From Nitrobacter sp051912485 (GTDB lineage Bacteria > Pseudomonadota > Alphaproteobacteria > Rhizobiales > Xanthobacteraceae), in the NCBI RefSeq assembly GCF_051912485.1, contig NZ_CP196822.1, positions 310,001-374,000 of the forward strand: a stretch of DNA of 64,000 nt, written 5' to 3'. Shown one piece after another: positions 16,861-30,948 of this stretch. The position numbers were made by a program, and so were the translations under genes. How positions within the stretch are numbered: position 1 is the first letter of the stretch; each line of letters starts with the position of its first letter. The notes beneath the pieces are model-generated. The model worked only from the letters and a program-made list of their open reading frames with translations, was not told the origin of the DNA and did no database searches.

Positions 16861-17080
16861 TAAAAGGGAAATTCAGGTTAATGGGCCGTAGCGCGCGATC
16901 GGCGCGACGCGACGCCATTTTTGACCAATCCACTCCGCGCACACCCTGGCGGTTGGCCCATTTTTATCAACCTTTCTTTAATATCATGAGGGGGATCTCG
17001 CAGATCGTCGCAAGATCGTAGCAATATCTTGAGTGCAGTGTCGCTCCTGTAACATGATGTTGTTCCGGAAACACAAAACG

Positions 17081-18562
17081 ATGGATCGGGCACGCGAGCA
17101 ACCGCGGCGGACCTTGGCGGCGCTGCTGATTGTTTTGGCAGCCATTGCCACGCTTGGGTTTTCGGCGGTGTGCGCCGGTATGATGTGGGAGATGCGGCGC
17201 AGCACGGTCGATCTCGCTCAGCAGTCGTTGGGCAATCTTGCGTCCACGATCGAATCCGACATCAGCCGTAACATCGAGCTGTACGATCTGTCGCTGCGCG
17301 CTGTCGCCGACAATCTCAGCCTGCCGGAGGTTGCCAGCGCGAACAAGTCGATCATGCATTTGATCCTGTTCGATCACGCGGCAACGGCGAAGCATTTTGG
17401 CGCGATCCAGGTGTTGGACGCCGATGGCAACCTCACGCACAAGTCGACGACACTTGATCCGGCACCTGCAAATCGGGTCGATGAAAGCTATTTCAAGGTT
17501 CATCGTGACAATCCCAACGCCGGTCTCTTTGTCAGCTATCCGATGCTGCGGGGCGGGGCGTATTCGGTGGTATTGAGCCGACGCATCAGCGGGCGCGATG
17601 GTCGGTTTCTCGGTGTGGTCACCGGCTCCATCCGCTTCAGTTACTTTCATGAACTTTTCGGCCGCCTGTCGCTTGGTGAGCGAGATACCATCACCGTCTT
17701 CCGCGAGGATGGCTTAGTGATCATGCGGACCCCCTTCGATCTTGATATTGTCGGGCGAAATCTAAATTACACCCCCGGCATCAAGCGCGTGCTGGCGGAA
17801 CCGGCCGGCTCGTTGTCAAGTCCACGTTCACCCGATGGCGTCGATCGCCTCTACGTCTGGCGAGGCGGTGCCGGTCCGTTCGTGGTTCTGGTTGGAAAAC
17901 CATGGGCCGACATTCTCGGCCTTTGGTACAGGGAAGTGTTTCAGATCGGCTTTATCATGCTTGGTCTGATCTTGTTCGGTGCTGCGGGGACTTTGTTTGT
18001 CGTTCGCGAGATGAAGCAGCGCGCCGCCGCCGAGGGAAAGCTCGAGGAACTCGCGATGACGGATGCGTTGACGGGCTTGAAAAACCGCCGCATGTTTGAT
18101 TCCGTCATCGACGCCGAGTGGCGACGCGCGCTGAGGCAGCATACGCCGCTGGCGATTCTGATGGTCGATGCTGATCACTTCAAGGCATACAACGACCGGT
18201 TCGGTCATCAAGCGGGCGATCAGGTTCTGGTCGGCATTGCGATCTGCATTTCGGATTCGGCACGGCGCGCCGAGGATTGTGCAGCACGTTACGGCGGCGA
18301 GGAATTCGCGGTGCTGCTACCGGGGCTTTCAATCGCGGAAGCGACCATGTTGGCTGAATCCATCCGGCTCAAGGTCGAGCAGTGGTCCGGCGATCCGGCG
18401 ACGACGACCGTCAGCATCGGCGTCGCAAGCATGACTCCCGTTGTCACGATGGAATGGTCCAGTCTCGTCGAGGCGGCCGACAAGGCGCTTTATTTGGCGA
18501 AGCGGAACGGGCGCAATCAGTCGGTTGCCGCGACGCCGGCGGCGCTGTCGCTGGTGGCGTGA
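17081..18562 (+). CDS. Membrane-anchored diguanylate cyclase
   Basis: About 493 residues from the ATG at 17081 (GGAAA ahead); an ATG at 17054 is also possible. The N-terminal helix (LAALLIVLAAIATLGFSAVC) and a second one at about residue 300 (IGFIMLGLILFGAAGTLFVV) enclose a periplasmic sensor of the Cache type (NIELYDLSLRAVADNL ... VFREDGLVIMRTP). The C-terminal GGDEF domain has DALTGLKNRRMFD, the active GGEEF at about residues 405-409, and an RAED inhibitory site five residues before it, as expected for product-feedback control. It should make cyclic di-GMP from GTP in response to an external small molecule. Confidence 0.93.
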   Translation: MDRAREQPRRTLAALLIVLAAIATLGFSAVCAGMMWEMRRSTVDLAQQSLGNLASTIESDISRNIELYDLSLRAVADNLSLPEVASANKSIMHLILFDHAATAKHFGAIQVLDADGNLTHKSTTLDPAPANRVDESYFKVHRDNPNAGLFVSYPMLRGGAYSVVLSRRISGRDGRFLGVVTGSIRFSYFHELFGRLSLGERDTITVFREDGLVIMRTPFDLDIVGRNLNYTPGIKRVLAEPAGSLSSPRSPDGVDRLYVWRGGAGPFVVLVGKPWADILGLWYREVFQIGFIMLGLILFGAAGTLFVVREMKQRAAAEGKLEELAMTDALTGLKNRRMFDSVIDAEWRRALRQHTPLAILMVDADHFKAYNDRFGHQAGDQVLVGIAICISDSARRAEDCAARYGGEEFAVLLPGLSIAEATMLAESIRLKVEQWSGDPATTTVSIGVASMTPVVTMEWSSLVEAADKALYLAKRNGRNQSVAATPAALSLVA

Positions 18563-18566
18563 TCTA

Positions 18567-18836
18567 CTATTTGAATCGGACGCGTGGAGCGTCGGCTCGG
18601 CGGAAGCGCACGCCCTCCTTGTCACCAAGACGCATTGCGACGTAGCCGGCTTCGATGCAGGCTTCGCGTTGCGGCATCCGTTCCTTCGCGGCACGTGTCG
18701 TATCCCACCAGGACGCGCGCTGTGCCGCGCGCGGGAGACTGTCGTCGATGATGTCCTCGATCTGCGCAAAGCTCAGAACGAATTCGACCTGTGTCTGCCG
18801 TTTCAGGTAGTCGCGTAGCGCATCGTAGTCCGGCAC
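18567..18836 (-). CDS. Small protein with DUF7662-type fold, downstream of galU
   Basis: 89 residues from a GTG five bases after the galU stop, so co-transcription and coupling with galU are likely. The pattern YDALRDYLKRQTQVEFVLSF + AQIEDIIDDSLPRAA, then WWDT, matches the DUF7662 module (small DNA- or nucleotide-binding-like fold, function unknown). Its C-terminus EAGYVAMRLGDKEGVRFRR supports the match. Confidence 0.75.
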   Translation of the reverse strand: MPDYDALRDYLKRQTQVEFVLSFAQIEDIIDDSLPRAAQRASWWDTTRAAKERMPQREACIEAGYVAMRLGDKEGVRFRRADAPRVRFK

Positions 18837-18841
18837 GGTTT

Positions 18842-19717
18842 TCAGGCCTTGAGATATTTCTGCATGTCCGCACGCAAGCCGTCGCGGAGATCGGCGCGCG
18901 CCATTCCGAATGCGATGTTGGCGCGCAGGAAGCCCGCGCGCGAGCCGCAGTCGTGGCGCTCGCCAGCGAATTCGAGACCGTAGAAGGCTTGCGATTTCGA
19001 CAGGCCGATCATGGCGTCGGTGAGCTGGATCTCGCCGCCGGCGCCACGTTCCTGGGTTTCCAGAATGTTGAAGATCTCGGGCTGAAGGACGTAGCGCCCG
19101 GTAATGGAAAGATTCGATGGGGCGGCGCCCTTGGGCGGCTTCTCCACCATGCCGTCGATCTCGAAGATATTGCCGCTGCGCTTGCCGACGCCGCAGATCC
19201 CGTAATTGTGGGTCATGTCGTCAGGCACCGCTTCAACCGCGACAATGTTGGATTTCGGTCCGAGCTTCTCCGCGGCTTGCATCATCTGCTTGAGGCAGCC
19301 TGGCGTGTTCAGCACCAGTTCGTCGGGCAGCACCACCGCGAAGGGCTCGTTGCCGACGATGTCGCGGGCGCACCACACCGCGTGGCCGAGCCCGAGCGGC
19401 GCCTGTTGCCGGGTAAAACTCACGGCGCCCGCCGCAGGCTGGAATTGCGCCAGCAGATCCATCTCGGTCTTCTTGCCGCGCGCTTTCAACGTTTCGTCCA
19501 GTTCGAACTGGCGATCGAAGTGATCCTCGATCGTGCTCTTGTTACGGCCGGTGACGAAAACGAAGTGCTCGATACCGGCTTCTCTGGCTTCGTCGAAGAC
19601 GTACTGGATCAGCGGCCGATCGACGATCGTCAGCATTTCCTTCGGCATGGCCTTGGTGGCAGGAAGGACGCGGGTGCCGAGGCCGGCGACCGGGAAAACG
19701 GCTTTGCGGATTTTCAT
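18842..19717 (-). CDS. galU: UTP-glucose-1-phosphate uridylyltransferase GalU
   Basis: 291 residues from the ATG at 19717 (MKIRKAVFPVAGLGTRVLPA); the longer open frame upstream has no family similarity. It makes UDP-glucose from UTP and glucose-1-phosphate for exopolysaccharide, glycolipid and osmolyte synthesis. Nucleotide-binding AGLGTRVLPATKAMPKEML, the VDRPLIQYVFDEA segment, PLGLGHAVWCARD, and the FAVVLPDE metal site are all present. The downstream DUF7662 gene is five bases away. Confidence 0.96.
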   Translation of the reverse strand: MKIRKAVFPVAGLGTRVLPATKAMPKEMLTIVDRPLIQYVFDEAREAGIEHFVFVTGRNKSTIEDHFDRQFELDETLKARGKKTEMDLLAQFQPAAGAVSFTRQQAPLGLGHAVWCARDIVGNEPFAVVLPDELVLNTPGCLKQMMQAAEKLGPKSNIVAVEAVPDDMTHNYGICGVGKRSGNIFEIDGMVEKPPKGAAPSNLSITGRYVLQPEIFNILETQERGAGGEIQLTDAMIGLSKSQAFYGLEFAGERHDCGSRAGFLRANIAFGMARADLRDGLRADMQKYLKA

Positions 19718-20030
19718 GTCGGTTCTGCGGATTGTTTTGCGGGCGGGATGAGTACGATAGGTTCGTATCTTGTTAGCCGCTTTGCAGCCGGGAACAAAGG
19801 CGGATCTATGTTGACGGTTGGCTGCCCCGCGACGGTCACGAACGCCGTGTGCGGCGAGCGCGAGGTTTTGCTTAGGTCGAACTCCCGGCACGATCCGCTC
19901 GCGGAGTGGCCTGCTTCGGTGCAAACGCGACCGATTGTCCGTATCCGCCTTAAAAAAGACCCGCTGTTAAGCCGATGGAAACCGTGACAGGGCCTCCTGA
20001 GATCAGGATACTCATCAATATGGGTCAGGA
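19718..20030. other. Divergent promoter region of galU and the transglycosylase gene
   Basis: About 313 bases between divergent genes with no credible gene. TTGTCCGTATCC near 19936 and TTAAAAAAGACC at 19950 could contribute a promoter, but I cannot pick out a definite -35/-10 pair. Confidence 0.45.
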
Positions 20031-21470
20031 ATGGTCGCGACGGTGATGCAGATGTGGATGCGCGGAACAGGAATGGCGGCTGCAGTCGTGGCACTTACGG
20101 CGCTTGCGATGCCAGGCGACGTCCGCGCGCAGACATCGAATGGCAACAGCGTTCAGGGCTTCCTTGATAATCTCTTCACCGGCTCGATCGCAAAGGGCGG
20201 GCAGGGCGCATCCCTGGCGCCGCGCGGCGGATTCGAGCAGCCTCAGCCCACCCCGAAGCAGCCCGCGAGTTCGGCCGCGCTGCCCTGGAGCGGAGAGGAC
20301 GGCGCATCGGGTCATCCGCTGATGATGGCGAGCGCGATCCGCCAGGCCGCCGCGAATTTCCCGAACTGCGTTGCGGCCATGTGGCCCGACGCGGCACGCC
20401 GTCAGGTTACGCGCGAGAATTTCGAGCGCTTCACCGCGGGACTGTCGCCCGACCTGCGCATTATGGACCTGATGGATTCACAGCCTGAATTCACCAAGGC
20501 GATATGGGATTATCTCGACATTCTGGTCAACGATGCGCGGCTCGCGCGCGGCCGCGAAATCCTCGCAATCTACAAGCCCCAGTTTGACGCGACCGAGAAA
20601 GCCTATGGCGTCGATCGTTACGCAATCGCGGCGATCTGGGGCATCGAGTCGAATTATTCGACCCAGATGGGCGATCGCAGCGTGCTGCAATCCACTGCGA
20701 CGCTGGCCTGCGTTGGCCGCCGTCAGCAATATTTCCGCGACGAATTTCTGTCGGCGCTTGAAATTCTCAATCGTGGCGATCTGCGGCCGGAGCAGATGCG
20801 CGGCTCGTGGGCCGGTGCTTTCGGTCCCACGCAGTTCATGCCGACAGCGTTCAAGCGCTATGCCGTCGATGGTGACGGCGACGGCCGTCGCGACGTGGTC
20901 GATGACCCGGCCGACCTGATTGCGTCGACCGCGAACAATCTGAAGAAGGACGGCTGGCAGACCGGCAGGGCCTGGGGCTACGAGGTCGTGGTGCCGCAAG
21001 GCTTCAACTACATGCTGGCGGATCGGGCCAAGGCGATGACGCTCGCGCAGTGGGAGCATCTCGGCATCCGGCGTGCTGGCAACAAGGCGTTCCCGAGTTC
21101 GGCCGACCGAGCCTATCTGCTCGCCCCGGCCGGCGCCGAGGGGCCTGGCTTCCTGATGCTGCAGAATTTCCGGGTCTTCATGAAGTACAATCCGGCGGAA
21201 GCCTATGCGCTGGCGATCGGCCATTTTGCCGACCGGCTGCGCGGTGGAGCGCCGTTCGTCCAGCCGTGGCCGCGGCAGGAACGGGTGTTGTCCCGCGCCG
21301 AGCGGCTTGAATTGCAGCAGATTCTGGCCCAGCGAGGTTTTTATCGCGGAACCCCCGACGGCCAGATCGGTGGCCAGACCCGCGAGGCGCTGCGCAGCTT
21401 CCAGGCCTCGATTGGGGCGCCAGCAGACGGATTTGCATCCTCCGACGTGCTGGAGCGGCTGCGGCGGTAA
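20031..21470 (+). CDS. Lytic murein transglycosylase, MltB type, with peptidoglycan-binding domain
   Basis: 479 residues. The signal peptide (GMAAAVVALTALAMPGDVRAQ) directs it to the periplasm. The catalytic domain contains the Glu in AIWGIESNYSTQMGD, followed by GAFGPTQFMPTAFKRYAVDG with a calcium-loop-like DGDGDGRRDVVDDP, all hallmarks of MltB. The C-terminus carries a peptidoglycan-binding domain 1 (LQQILAQRGFYRGTPDGQIG ... REALRSFQAS). It cleaves the glycan strand to 1,6-anhydro ends during wall turnover. ATGs at 20031, 20046, 20052 and 20058 all precede the signal peptide, so the exact start is uncertain. Confidence 0.93.
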   Translation: MVATVMQMWMRGTGMAAAVVALTALAMPGDVRAQTSNGNSVQGFLDNLFTGSIAKGGQGASLAPRGGFEQPQPTPKQPASSAALPWSGEDGASGHPLMMASAIRQAAANFPNCVAAMWPDAARRQVTRENFERFTAGLSPDLRIMDLMDSQPEFTKAIWDYLDILVNDARLARGREILAIYKPQFDATEKAYGVDRYAIAAIWGIESNYSTQMGDRSVLQSTATLACVGRRQQYFRDEFLSALEILNRGDLRPEQMRGSWAGAFGPTQFMPTAFKRYAVDGDGDGRRDVVDDPADLIASTANNLKKDGWQTGRAWGYEVVVPQGFNYMLADRAKAMTLAQWEHLGIRRAGNKAFPSSADRAYLLAPAGAEGPGFLMLQNFRVFMKYNPAEAYALAIGHFADRLRGGAPFVQPWPRQERVLSRAERLELQQILAQRGFYRGTPDGQIGGQTREALRSFQASIGAPADGFASSDVLERLRR

Positions 21471-21614
21471 AGTCCGTCAGGAGGGGCCGAACGGCACGCC
21501 CGGCGTGCCCTTGACGCCAAAGGCGGATGCCCGGCTTATGAGGCGAACGCCGCCCGCTTGCGGCCCGATTCCGCTATTATAGCCTTTATCAGACTCTGTT
21601 TTGCGATCGCGCAC

Positions 21615-23252
21615 ATGCCCGGATTGAAACCGCTGCTTCGCCGACTGACCGAACGTGGTCCATTGATCGTGCTGGCCGTCGTTGCGACGTTGGTCGCAGC
21701 GCCCGCATCGGCGCAGTTCTTCAATTTCGGATTCCAGCAGCGTCCGGCGCATCGCGGCGGTGGCGGAGGCTGGTTCGGCTCCGACAATCCGCTGTTTGCA
21801 CCCTTTCAACAACCGTCGCCGAGGCAGCAACAGCAACAACAACAGCAGCGGCCGGCCGAGAATTATTCGCACGCACCGCCGCCGGAAAAGCGCGACACCG
21901 TACCCGAGCGCAATGTGCTGGTGCTCGGAGACGCCATGGCCGACTGGCTTGCTTACGGTCTTGAGGATGCTCTCAGCGAAACGCCCGACATGGGTGTGAT
22001 CCGCAAGCACAAGACCATCTCCGGCCTCATTCGTTATCAGCCAAAGGGTGAACCAGCCGATTGGGAGGCTGCGGCAAAAGCTATTCTCGCGACCGAAAAG
22101 CCGGACGCTATCGTGGTCATGCTCGGCCTGTATGACCGCACCTCGATTCGCGAAACGCTGGAGAAGGACAAGAGCGGCAAGGCGGACGACAAGAAAAAGG
22201 CCGACGCTGACAAGAAGGAGGTCGACAAGAAGGACGCAGAAAAGACCAACAAGCCGGATGCGGCCGCCACCGCCAAGCTCGACGACAAGCCGGTGGATTC
22301 CGAGCTGCCGCCCGACGAGGCGGACGGCGATCAGCTCACGACCAGGGAGAAAAGCACGCGTTCGCCCAACGGAATCGCCGAGTACCGCAGCGATCGCTGG
22401 GCCGAGCTCTACAGCAGGAAGATCGATGAGATGATCGCGGTCCTCAAGTCAAAGGGCGTGCCGGTATTCTGGGTGGGGCTGCCCGCCGTGCGCGGTACGA
22501 AATCGACGTCCGATATGCTGTTTCTCGACTCGCTCTATCGCGCCGCTGCGGATAAGGCGGGAATTACTTATGTCGACATCTGGGACGGATTCGTTGATGA
22601 GGCCGGCCGTTACGTCCAGCAGGGACCGGACTTCGAGGGTCAGATCCGCCGGCTGCGCTCTTACGACGGCGTGTATTTTACCAAGGCCGGCGCGCGCAAG
22701 CTCGCGCACTATGTCGAGCGGGAGATCACGCGCGTGCTGGCGGCGCGATCCGGCCCTGTCGCAATCCCCACCGAACCCGGCACGCCCGACACCGACGTTA
22801 AACCGGGGCAGCCAGCGCCGCGTCCGCTCGCTGGACCGATCGTGCCGCTGGTAGCGTCCTCGGTCGGGACCGACCAGTTGCTCGGCGGTCCGGGCAGCCG
22901 TGCTGCCGCGATTGATGCGCTGGCTGCGCGAACGTTGGTGAAAGGCGAGCCGTTGTCTGCGCCGGCTGGTCGTGCCGACGATTATGTATGGCCGCGCCGT
23001 GAGGTTGGCCTCGAACCGGCCAAGGCCGATGCGCCGGTCGCGACGGCCGCGCCTCATGATGCCACTTCGGCTCCGGCGTCGTCGTCGAAGAAGCCACGCC
23101 CGACCCATTCCACCGAGCAGGCCCGGTCGGAAGGATCATCGGCATCCCGCCCCCCGTCGTCTGCCCAGCAGGCGCAGAAACCGCGCACCGTGTCGCGTCC
23201 ATCCGCTAATTCCGGACCGGCCGGATTCTTCTCGGACCTGTTCTCTCGATAG
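21615..23252 (+). CDS. DUF459 / SGNH-like exported protein
   Basis: About 545 residues from the ATG at 21615. The signal segment (GPLIVLAVVATLVAAPASAQ) is followed by a polyglutamine tract (about residues 71-79) and then an SGNH-hydrolase-like domain: VLVLGDAMADWLAYGL (block I, with Ala-Met where Ser is usual), VVMLGLYDR, PVFWVGLPAVRG, and YFTKAGARKLAHYVEREI. A Lys/Asp-rich insertion (DKSGKADDKKKADADKKEVD and on) interrupts the domain around residue 190. The canonical GDS serine and DxxH pair are not evident, so hydrolase activity is doubtful. The last 150 residues are Pro/Ser/Ala-rich. It may be a cell-envelope protein; no substrate is known. Confidence 0.8.
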   Translation: MPGLKPLLRRLTERGPLIVLAVVATLVAAPASAQFFNFGFQQRPAHRGGGGGWFGSDNPLFAPFQQPSPRQQQQQQQQRPAENYSHAPPPEKRDTVPERNVLVLGDAMADWLAYGLEDALSETPDMGVIRKHKTISGLIRYQPKGEPADWEAAAKAILATEKPDAIVVMLGLYDRTSIRETLEKDKSGKADDKKKADADKKEVDKKDAEKTNKPDAAATAKLDDKPVDSELPPDEADGDQLTTREKSTRSPNGIAEYRSDRWAELYSRKIDEMIAVLKSKGVPVFWVGLPAVRGTKSTSDMLFLDSLYRAAADKAGITYVDIWDGFVDEAGRYVQQGPDFEGQIRRLRSYDGVYFTKAGARKLAHYVEREITRVLAARSGPVAIPTEPGTPDTDVKPGQPAPRPLAGPIVPLVASSVGTDQLLGGPGSRAAAIDALAARTLVKGEPLSAPAGRADDYVWPRREVGLEPAKADAPVATAAPHDATSAPASSSKKPRPTHSTEQARSEGSSASRPPSSAQQAQKPRTVSRPSANSGPAGFFSDLFSR

Positions 23253-23304
23253 ATCGTGCTCCGCCGGCATGGCGCAGCGCCCTAGGCGCGGGGGCGTTGC
23301 AGTC

Positions 23305-23658
23305 TTATTCCCCGAGCTGCGCCCTGTAGTCGTCGAGCACGCCCTGTACGCGGTAGCAGCTTGTGGCATCGGGCGTGAAGTCCACCCACTTTTTTTCGGC
23401 CTCGACGAACACCTGCGAGTCCTTCTCGCCGCGCGCATGGCCGTCCGCCATGTTGGCCTTGTCGGATTTCGAAAGATAGGGATCCAGCGCCCTCAGGAGT
23501 TCGTCGGCCTGACCGGATGCGATCAGGTTCTGCTCCTCGCAGCGCGCGGCTGCGGCGAAGAAGGAGCCGGCGCTGATGGCCACGCGACGCGACATCGCCT
23601 GTGCTGGCAGTGTCGGGATGACGACGATCAAGAAGACTATCCAACGTGATGCCGTCAC
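23305..23658 (-). CDS. Small exported hypothetical protein (117 aa)
   Basis: Starts at a GTG (23658). The signal peptide WIVFLIVVIPTLPAQA is followed by a charged helical mature chain with two cysteines (AARCEEQNLIASGQ and DATSCYRVQGVLDD) that could form a disulfide. Convergent with the DUF459 gene. No family recognised; likely a small periplasmic protein conserved among close relatives. Confidence 0.7.
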   Translation of the reverse strand: MTASRWIVFLIVVIPTLPAQAMSRRVAISAGSFFAAAARCEEQNLIASGQADELLRALDPYLSKSDKANMADGHARGEKDSQVFVEAEKKWVDFTPDATSCYRVQGVLDDYRAQLGE

Positions 23659-24096
23659 TTTCGTCGCCCCCCACTTTGTGTTGAGAGTAACGTGCGGAGG
23701 ATCACGATCAATTCACAGATTGTCTCTGTACACGGTTACGTTTGGTATCATGTGGATGATTACGGGTGTGGGCCCGATAAATTCTCAATTCCAGTCGAGA
23801 TCGCTTGCTGGAATGGTTCTTAATAACAAGCGCCGGTCCGAGCCGTCGTCATATGCCGGCTCAGAGCCATTCCGGCTTTGATGGAATTACAGCCAGGCTC
23901 CAGCTTTTTATTGGATACGTTTTCTTTACGCGAGCTGGTCTCCATCCTCGGGTCAGGCCCGCGGATATGCTTCACTCGAAAACGCTACAGTGGTCTCCGC
24001 TGTTTCCGTTCGCCTATGACGCGCATTTTTCATTCGGAGACCATGGATTGCCGGGCCGAGTCCGGGCACGGCGGCTGAGTAACATCGCCGCGCGGC
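23659..24096. other. Gene-free spacer before gltD
   Basis: Visibly AT-richer than the flanks between 23690 and 23960. The short frames lack ribosome sites or recognisable products. A GCCGGGCCGAGTCCGGGC hairpin at about 24051 lies just beyond the gltD stop and may end that transcript. Confidence 0.5.
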
Positions 24097-25551
24097 TCAC
24101 CGTGGCAGCGTCGTGGTTCCCATCAGCGTCTCGTCGATGGCGCGGGCGCATAGACGCCCCTCCCGGATCGCCCATACGACCAGCGACTGGCCGCGGCGCA
24201 TGTCGCCGGCCGAAAACACCTTGGGCAGCGAGGTACGATAATCCTGCATATTCGCGCGGACATTGCCGCGCTGGTCGAGATCGAGGCCGAGCGACTTGAG
24301 CAGGCCATCGTGCACCGGATGCACAAAGCCCATCGCCAGCAGCACGAGATCGGCGTCGAGCTCGAATTCGCTACCGGCGACCGGCTGAAACTTGTCGTCC
24401 ACGCGGACGCAATGCATCTTCTTGACCTTGCCGTCGGCGCCGGAGAATTTTTGCGTCAGCACGGCGTAGTCGCGCTTGGCGCCCTCGGCCTGGCTCGACG
24501 ATGTGCGCATCTTCAAGGGCCAGTTCGGCCAGGTCAGCGCCTTGTTCTCATGCTCCGGCGGCGCCGGCATGATCTCGAGCTGAGTCACCGACTTGGCGCC
24601 TTGCCGGAACGAGGTGCCGATGCAGTCGGAGCCGGTGTCGCCGCCTCCGATGACGACGACATGCTTATCCGTAGCGAGAATGTCCGCTGCGTCGAATTTC
24701 TCATTGCCGTTGCGGCGATTCTGTTGCGGCAGGAAATCCATCGCGAAGTGAATGCCGGCGAGATCGCGACCGGGGATCGGTAGATCGCGTGGGGCCTCCG
24801 CGCCGCCGGTCAAAGCTACTGCATCATAATCCTTGACGAGTTGCGCCGGATCGATCGCGTCGTCCGCGCTGCCGCCGACCGGCTTGCCGTAGTGGAAGAT
24901 CACGCCCTCGGCCTGCATCTGCGCCAGACGGCGATCAATGATGTGTTTTTCCATCTTGAAGTCGGGAATACCATAACGAAGGAGACCGCCGGCCTTGGCG
25001 TTCTTCTCAAAGACGTGCACCTCGTGTCCGGCGCGCGCGAGCTGCTGCGCACAGGCGAGGCCGGCGGGGCCGGAGCCGACCACGGCGACTTTCTTGCCGG
25101 TCTTTTGCGCCGCAACTTCCGGCTTCAGCCAGCCGTTGTCCCAGGCGCGGTCGACGATGGCGCATTCGATCGTCTTGATGGTGACGGGATTGTCGTCGAT
25201 GTTCAGCGTGCAAGAGGCTTCGCACGGCGCCGGGCAGATGCGGCCGGTGAATTCCGGGAAATTGTTGGTGGAGTGCAGCGTGCGCGAGGCCTCTTCCCAA
25301 TTGCCCTGATAGACGAGGTCGTTGAAGTCCGGGATCTGGTTGTTGACGGGGCAGCCGGGCGTGCCGGGCGCGACCGAACCGGTGCCGTGACAATAGGGAA
25401 CGCCGCAATTCATGCAGCGCGCGGCCTGGTTGCGCGTTTCCTTCTCGGATAGCGGGATCACGAACTCCTTGAAGTTCTTCACCCGCTCCGCGACAGGCTC
25501 GTACTTGCGGTCGTGCCGCTCGATTTCCAGAAAACCCGTGATCTTGCCCAT
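24097..25551 (-). CDS. gltD: Glutamate synthase small subunit GltD
   Basis: 484 residues, the expected length. Together with GltB it forms NADPH-dependent glutamate synthase, converting glutamine and 2-oxoglutarate to two glutamates. This subunit takes electrons from NADPH through FAD and iron-sulfur centres. Seen are the N-terminal cysteine clusters (RCMNCGVPYCHG and CPAPCEASCTLNIDD), the FAD-binding VAVVGSGPAGLACAQQLARA, the NADPH-binding HVVVIGGGDTGSDCIG, and the terminal SAGDMRRGQSLVVWAIREGR. It lies 129 bases downstream of gltB on the same strand. Confidence 0.97.
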   Translation of the reverse strand: MGKITGFLEIERHDRKYEPVAERVKNFKEFVIPLSEKETRNQAARCMNCGVPYCHGTGSVAPGTPGCPVNNQIPDFNDLVYQGNWEEASRTLHSTNNFPEFTGRICPAPCEASCTLNIDDNPVTIKTIECAIVDRAWDNGWLKPEVAAQKTGKKVAVVGSGPAGLACAQQLARAGHEVHVFEKNAKAGGLLRYGIPDFKMEKHIIDRRLAQMQAEGVIFHYGKPVGGSADDAIDPAQLVKDYDAVALTGGAEAPRDLPIPGRDLAGIHFAMDFLPQQNRRNGNEKFDAADILATDKHVVVIGGGDTGSDCIGTSFRQGAKSVTQLEIMPAPPEHENKALTWPNWPLKMRTSSSQAEGAKRDYAVLTQKFSGADGKVKKMHCVRVDDKFQPVAGSEFELDADLVLLAMGFVHPVHDGLLKSLGLDLDQRGNVRANMQDYRTSLPKVFSAGDMRRGQSLVVWAIREGRLCARAIDETLMGTTTLPR

Positions 25552-25680
25552 CGGACCTGATGCCCCTGAAATTTCTTCCTGCCATTCCGGGATGCGCTGA
25601 AAGCGCAGGCCCGGAATCTGATATCTGTCGCATCATTCCGGGTTCGCTGCGCGCGCCCCCGGAATGACGCCGGTGAATGT
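25552..25680. repeat. REP-type palindromes between gltB and gltD
   Basis: Two palindromes built on CATTCCGGG / CCCGGAAT: CCATTCCGGGATGCGCTGAA + AGCGCAGGCCCGGAAT, and CATTCCGGGTTCGCTGCGCG followed by CGCCCCCGGAATGA. Such elements are common between genes in Bradyrhizobium relatives. Here they separate the two glutamate synthase genes and could stabilise the upstream gltB message or reduce readthrough. Confidence 0.75.
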
Positions 25681-30444
<4,764 letters not shown>

Positions 30445-30948
30445 CTCAGTCCAGTACCCTTTCCCGGCCGGGATCTGACATCCCGAAACGCAATCCGCAT
30501 CTATGGCGCACCTTGGACGGTCGCGGCACCCCGATCGCCAACCTTGGGGCCACCACTCGCACGTCGCGAGCCGAAGTTTTGAGAATTCAAACCTGGTGCC
30601 CAACGCTCTCGGTGGAAAGCCGGTTTGCCATGCCCATAACCGGACATCGGACGCCTGCATTCGCGGCAAAACCCATGCCAGCCAACCGTCAAAATTAAGA
30701 CAGCCTTGCTGTCCTAACCACGACATTGCCAAATTTTTCTCTATCACACAAGCGCCTGGGAGTCCCTGATTGCATGGAGGTTATGCCCACAACGCTGCGG
30801 AGGCGAGTGCCCCGGATTTGAGGCAAACACGCCCTGATGCGGTCCAAGGACCGCCCGATTCAGCCCCGAAATTCCGCCGCGCGGCGAAGCTGCGCTGGAG
30901 CGACCAAGAATTCGCTCGGGACAAATGGGGTCACAGGAGCACAATGCG
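30445..30948. other. Spacer between gltB and a divergent exported-protein gene
   Basis: About 500 bases. Open frames in it are extensions of the neighbours with no independent support. AAGACAGCCTTGCTGTCCTAA near 30698 is an imperfect palindrome that could be an operator for gltB. Nothing else stands out. Confidence 0.45.
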
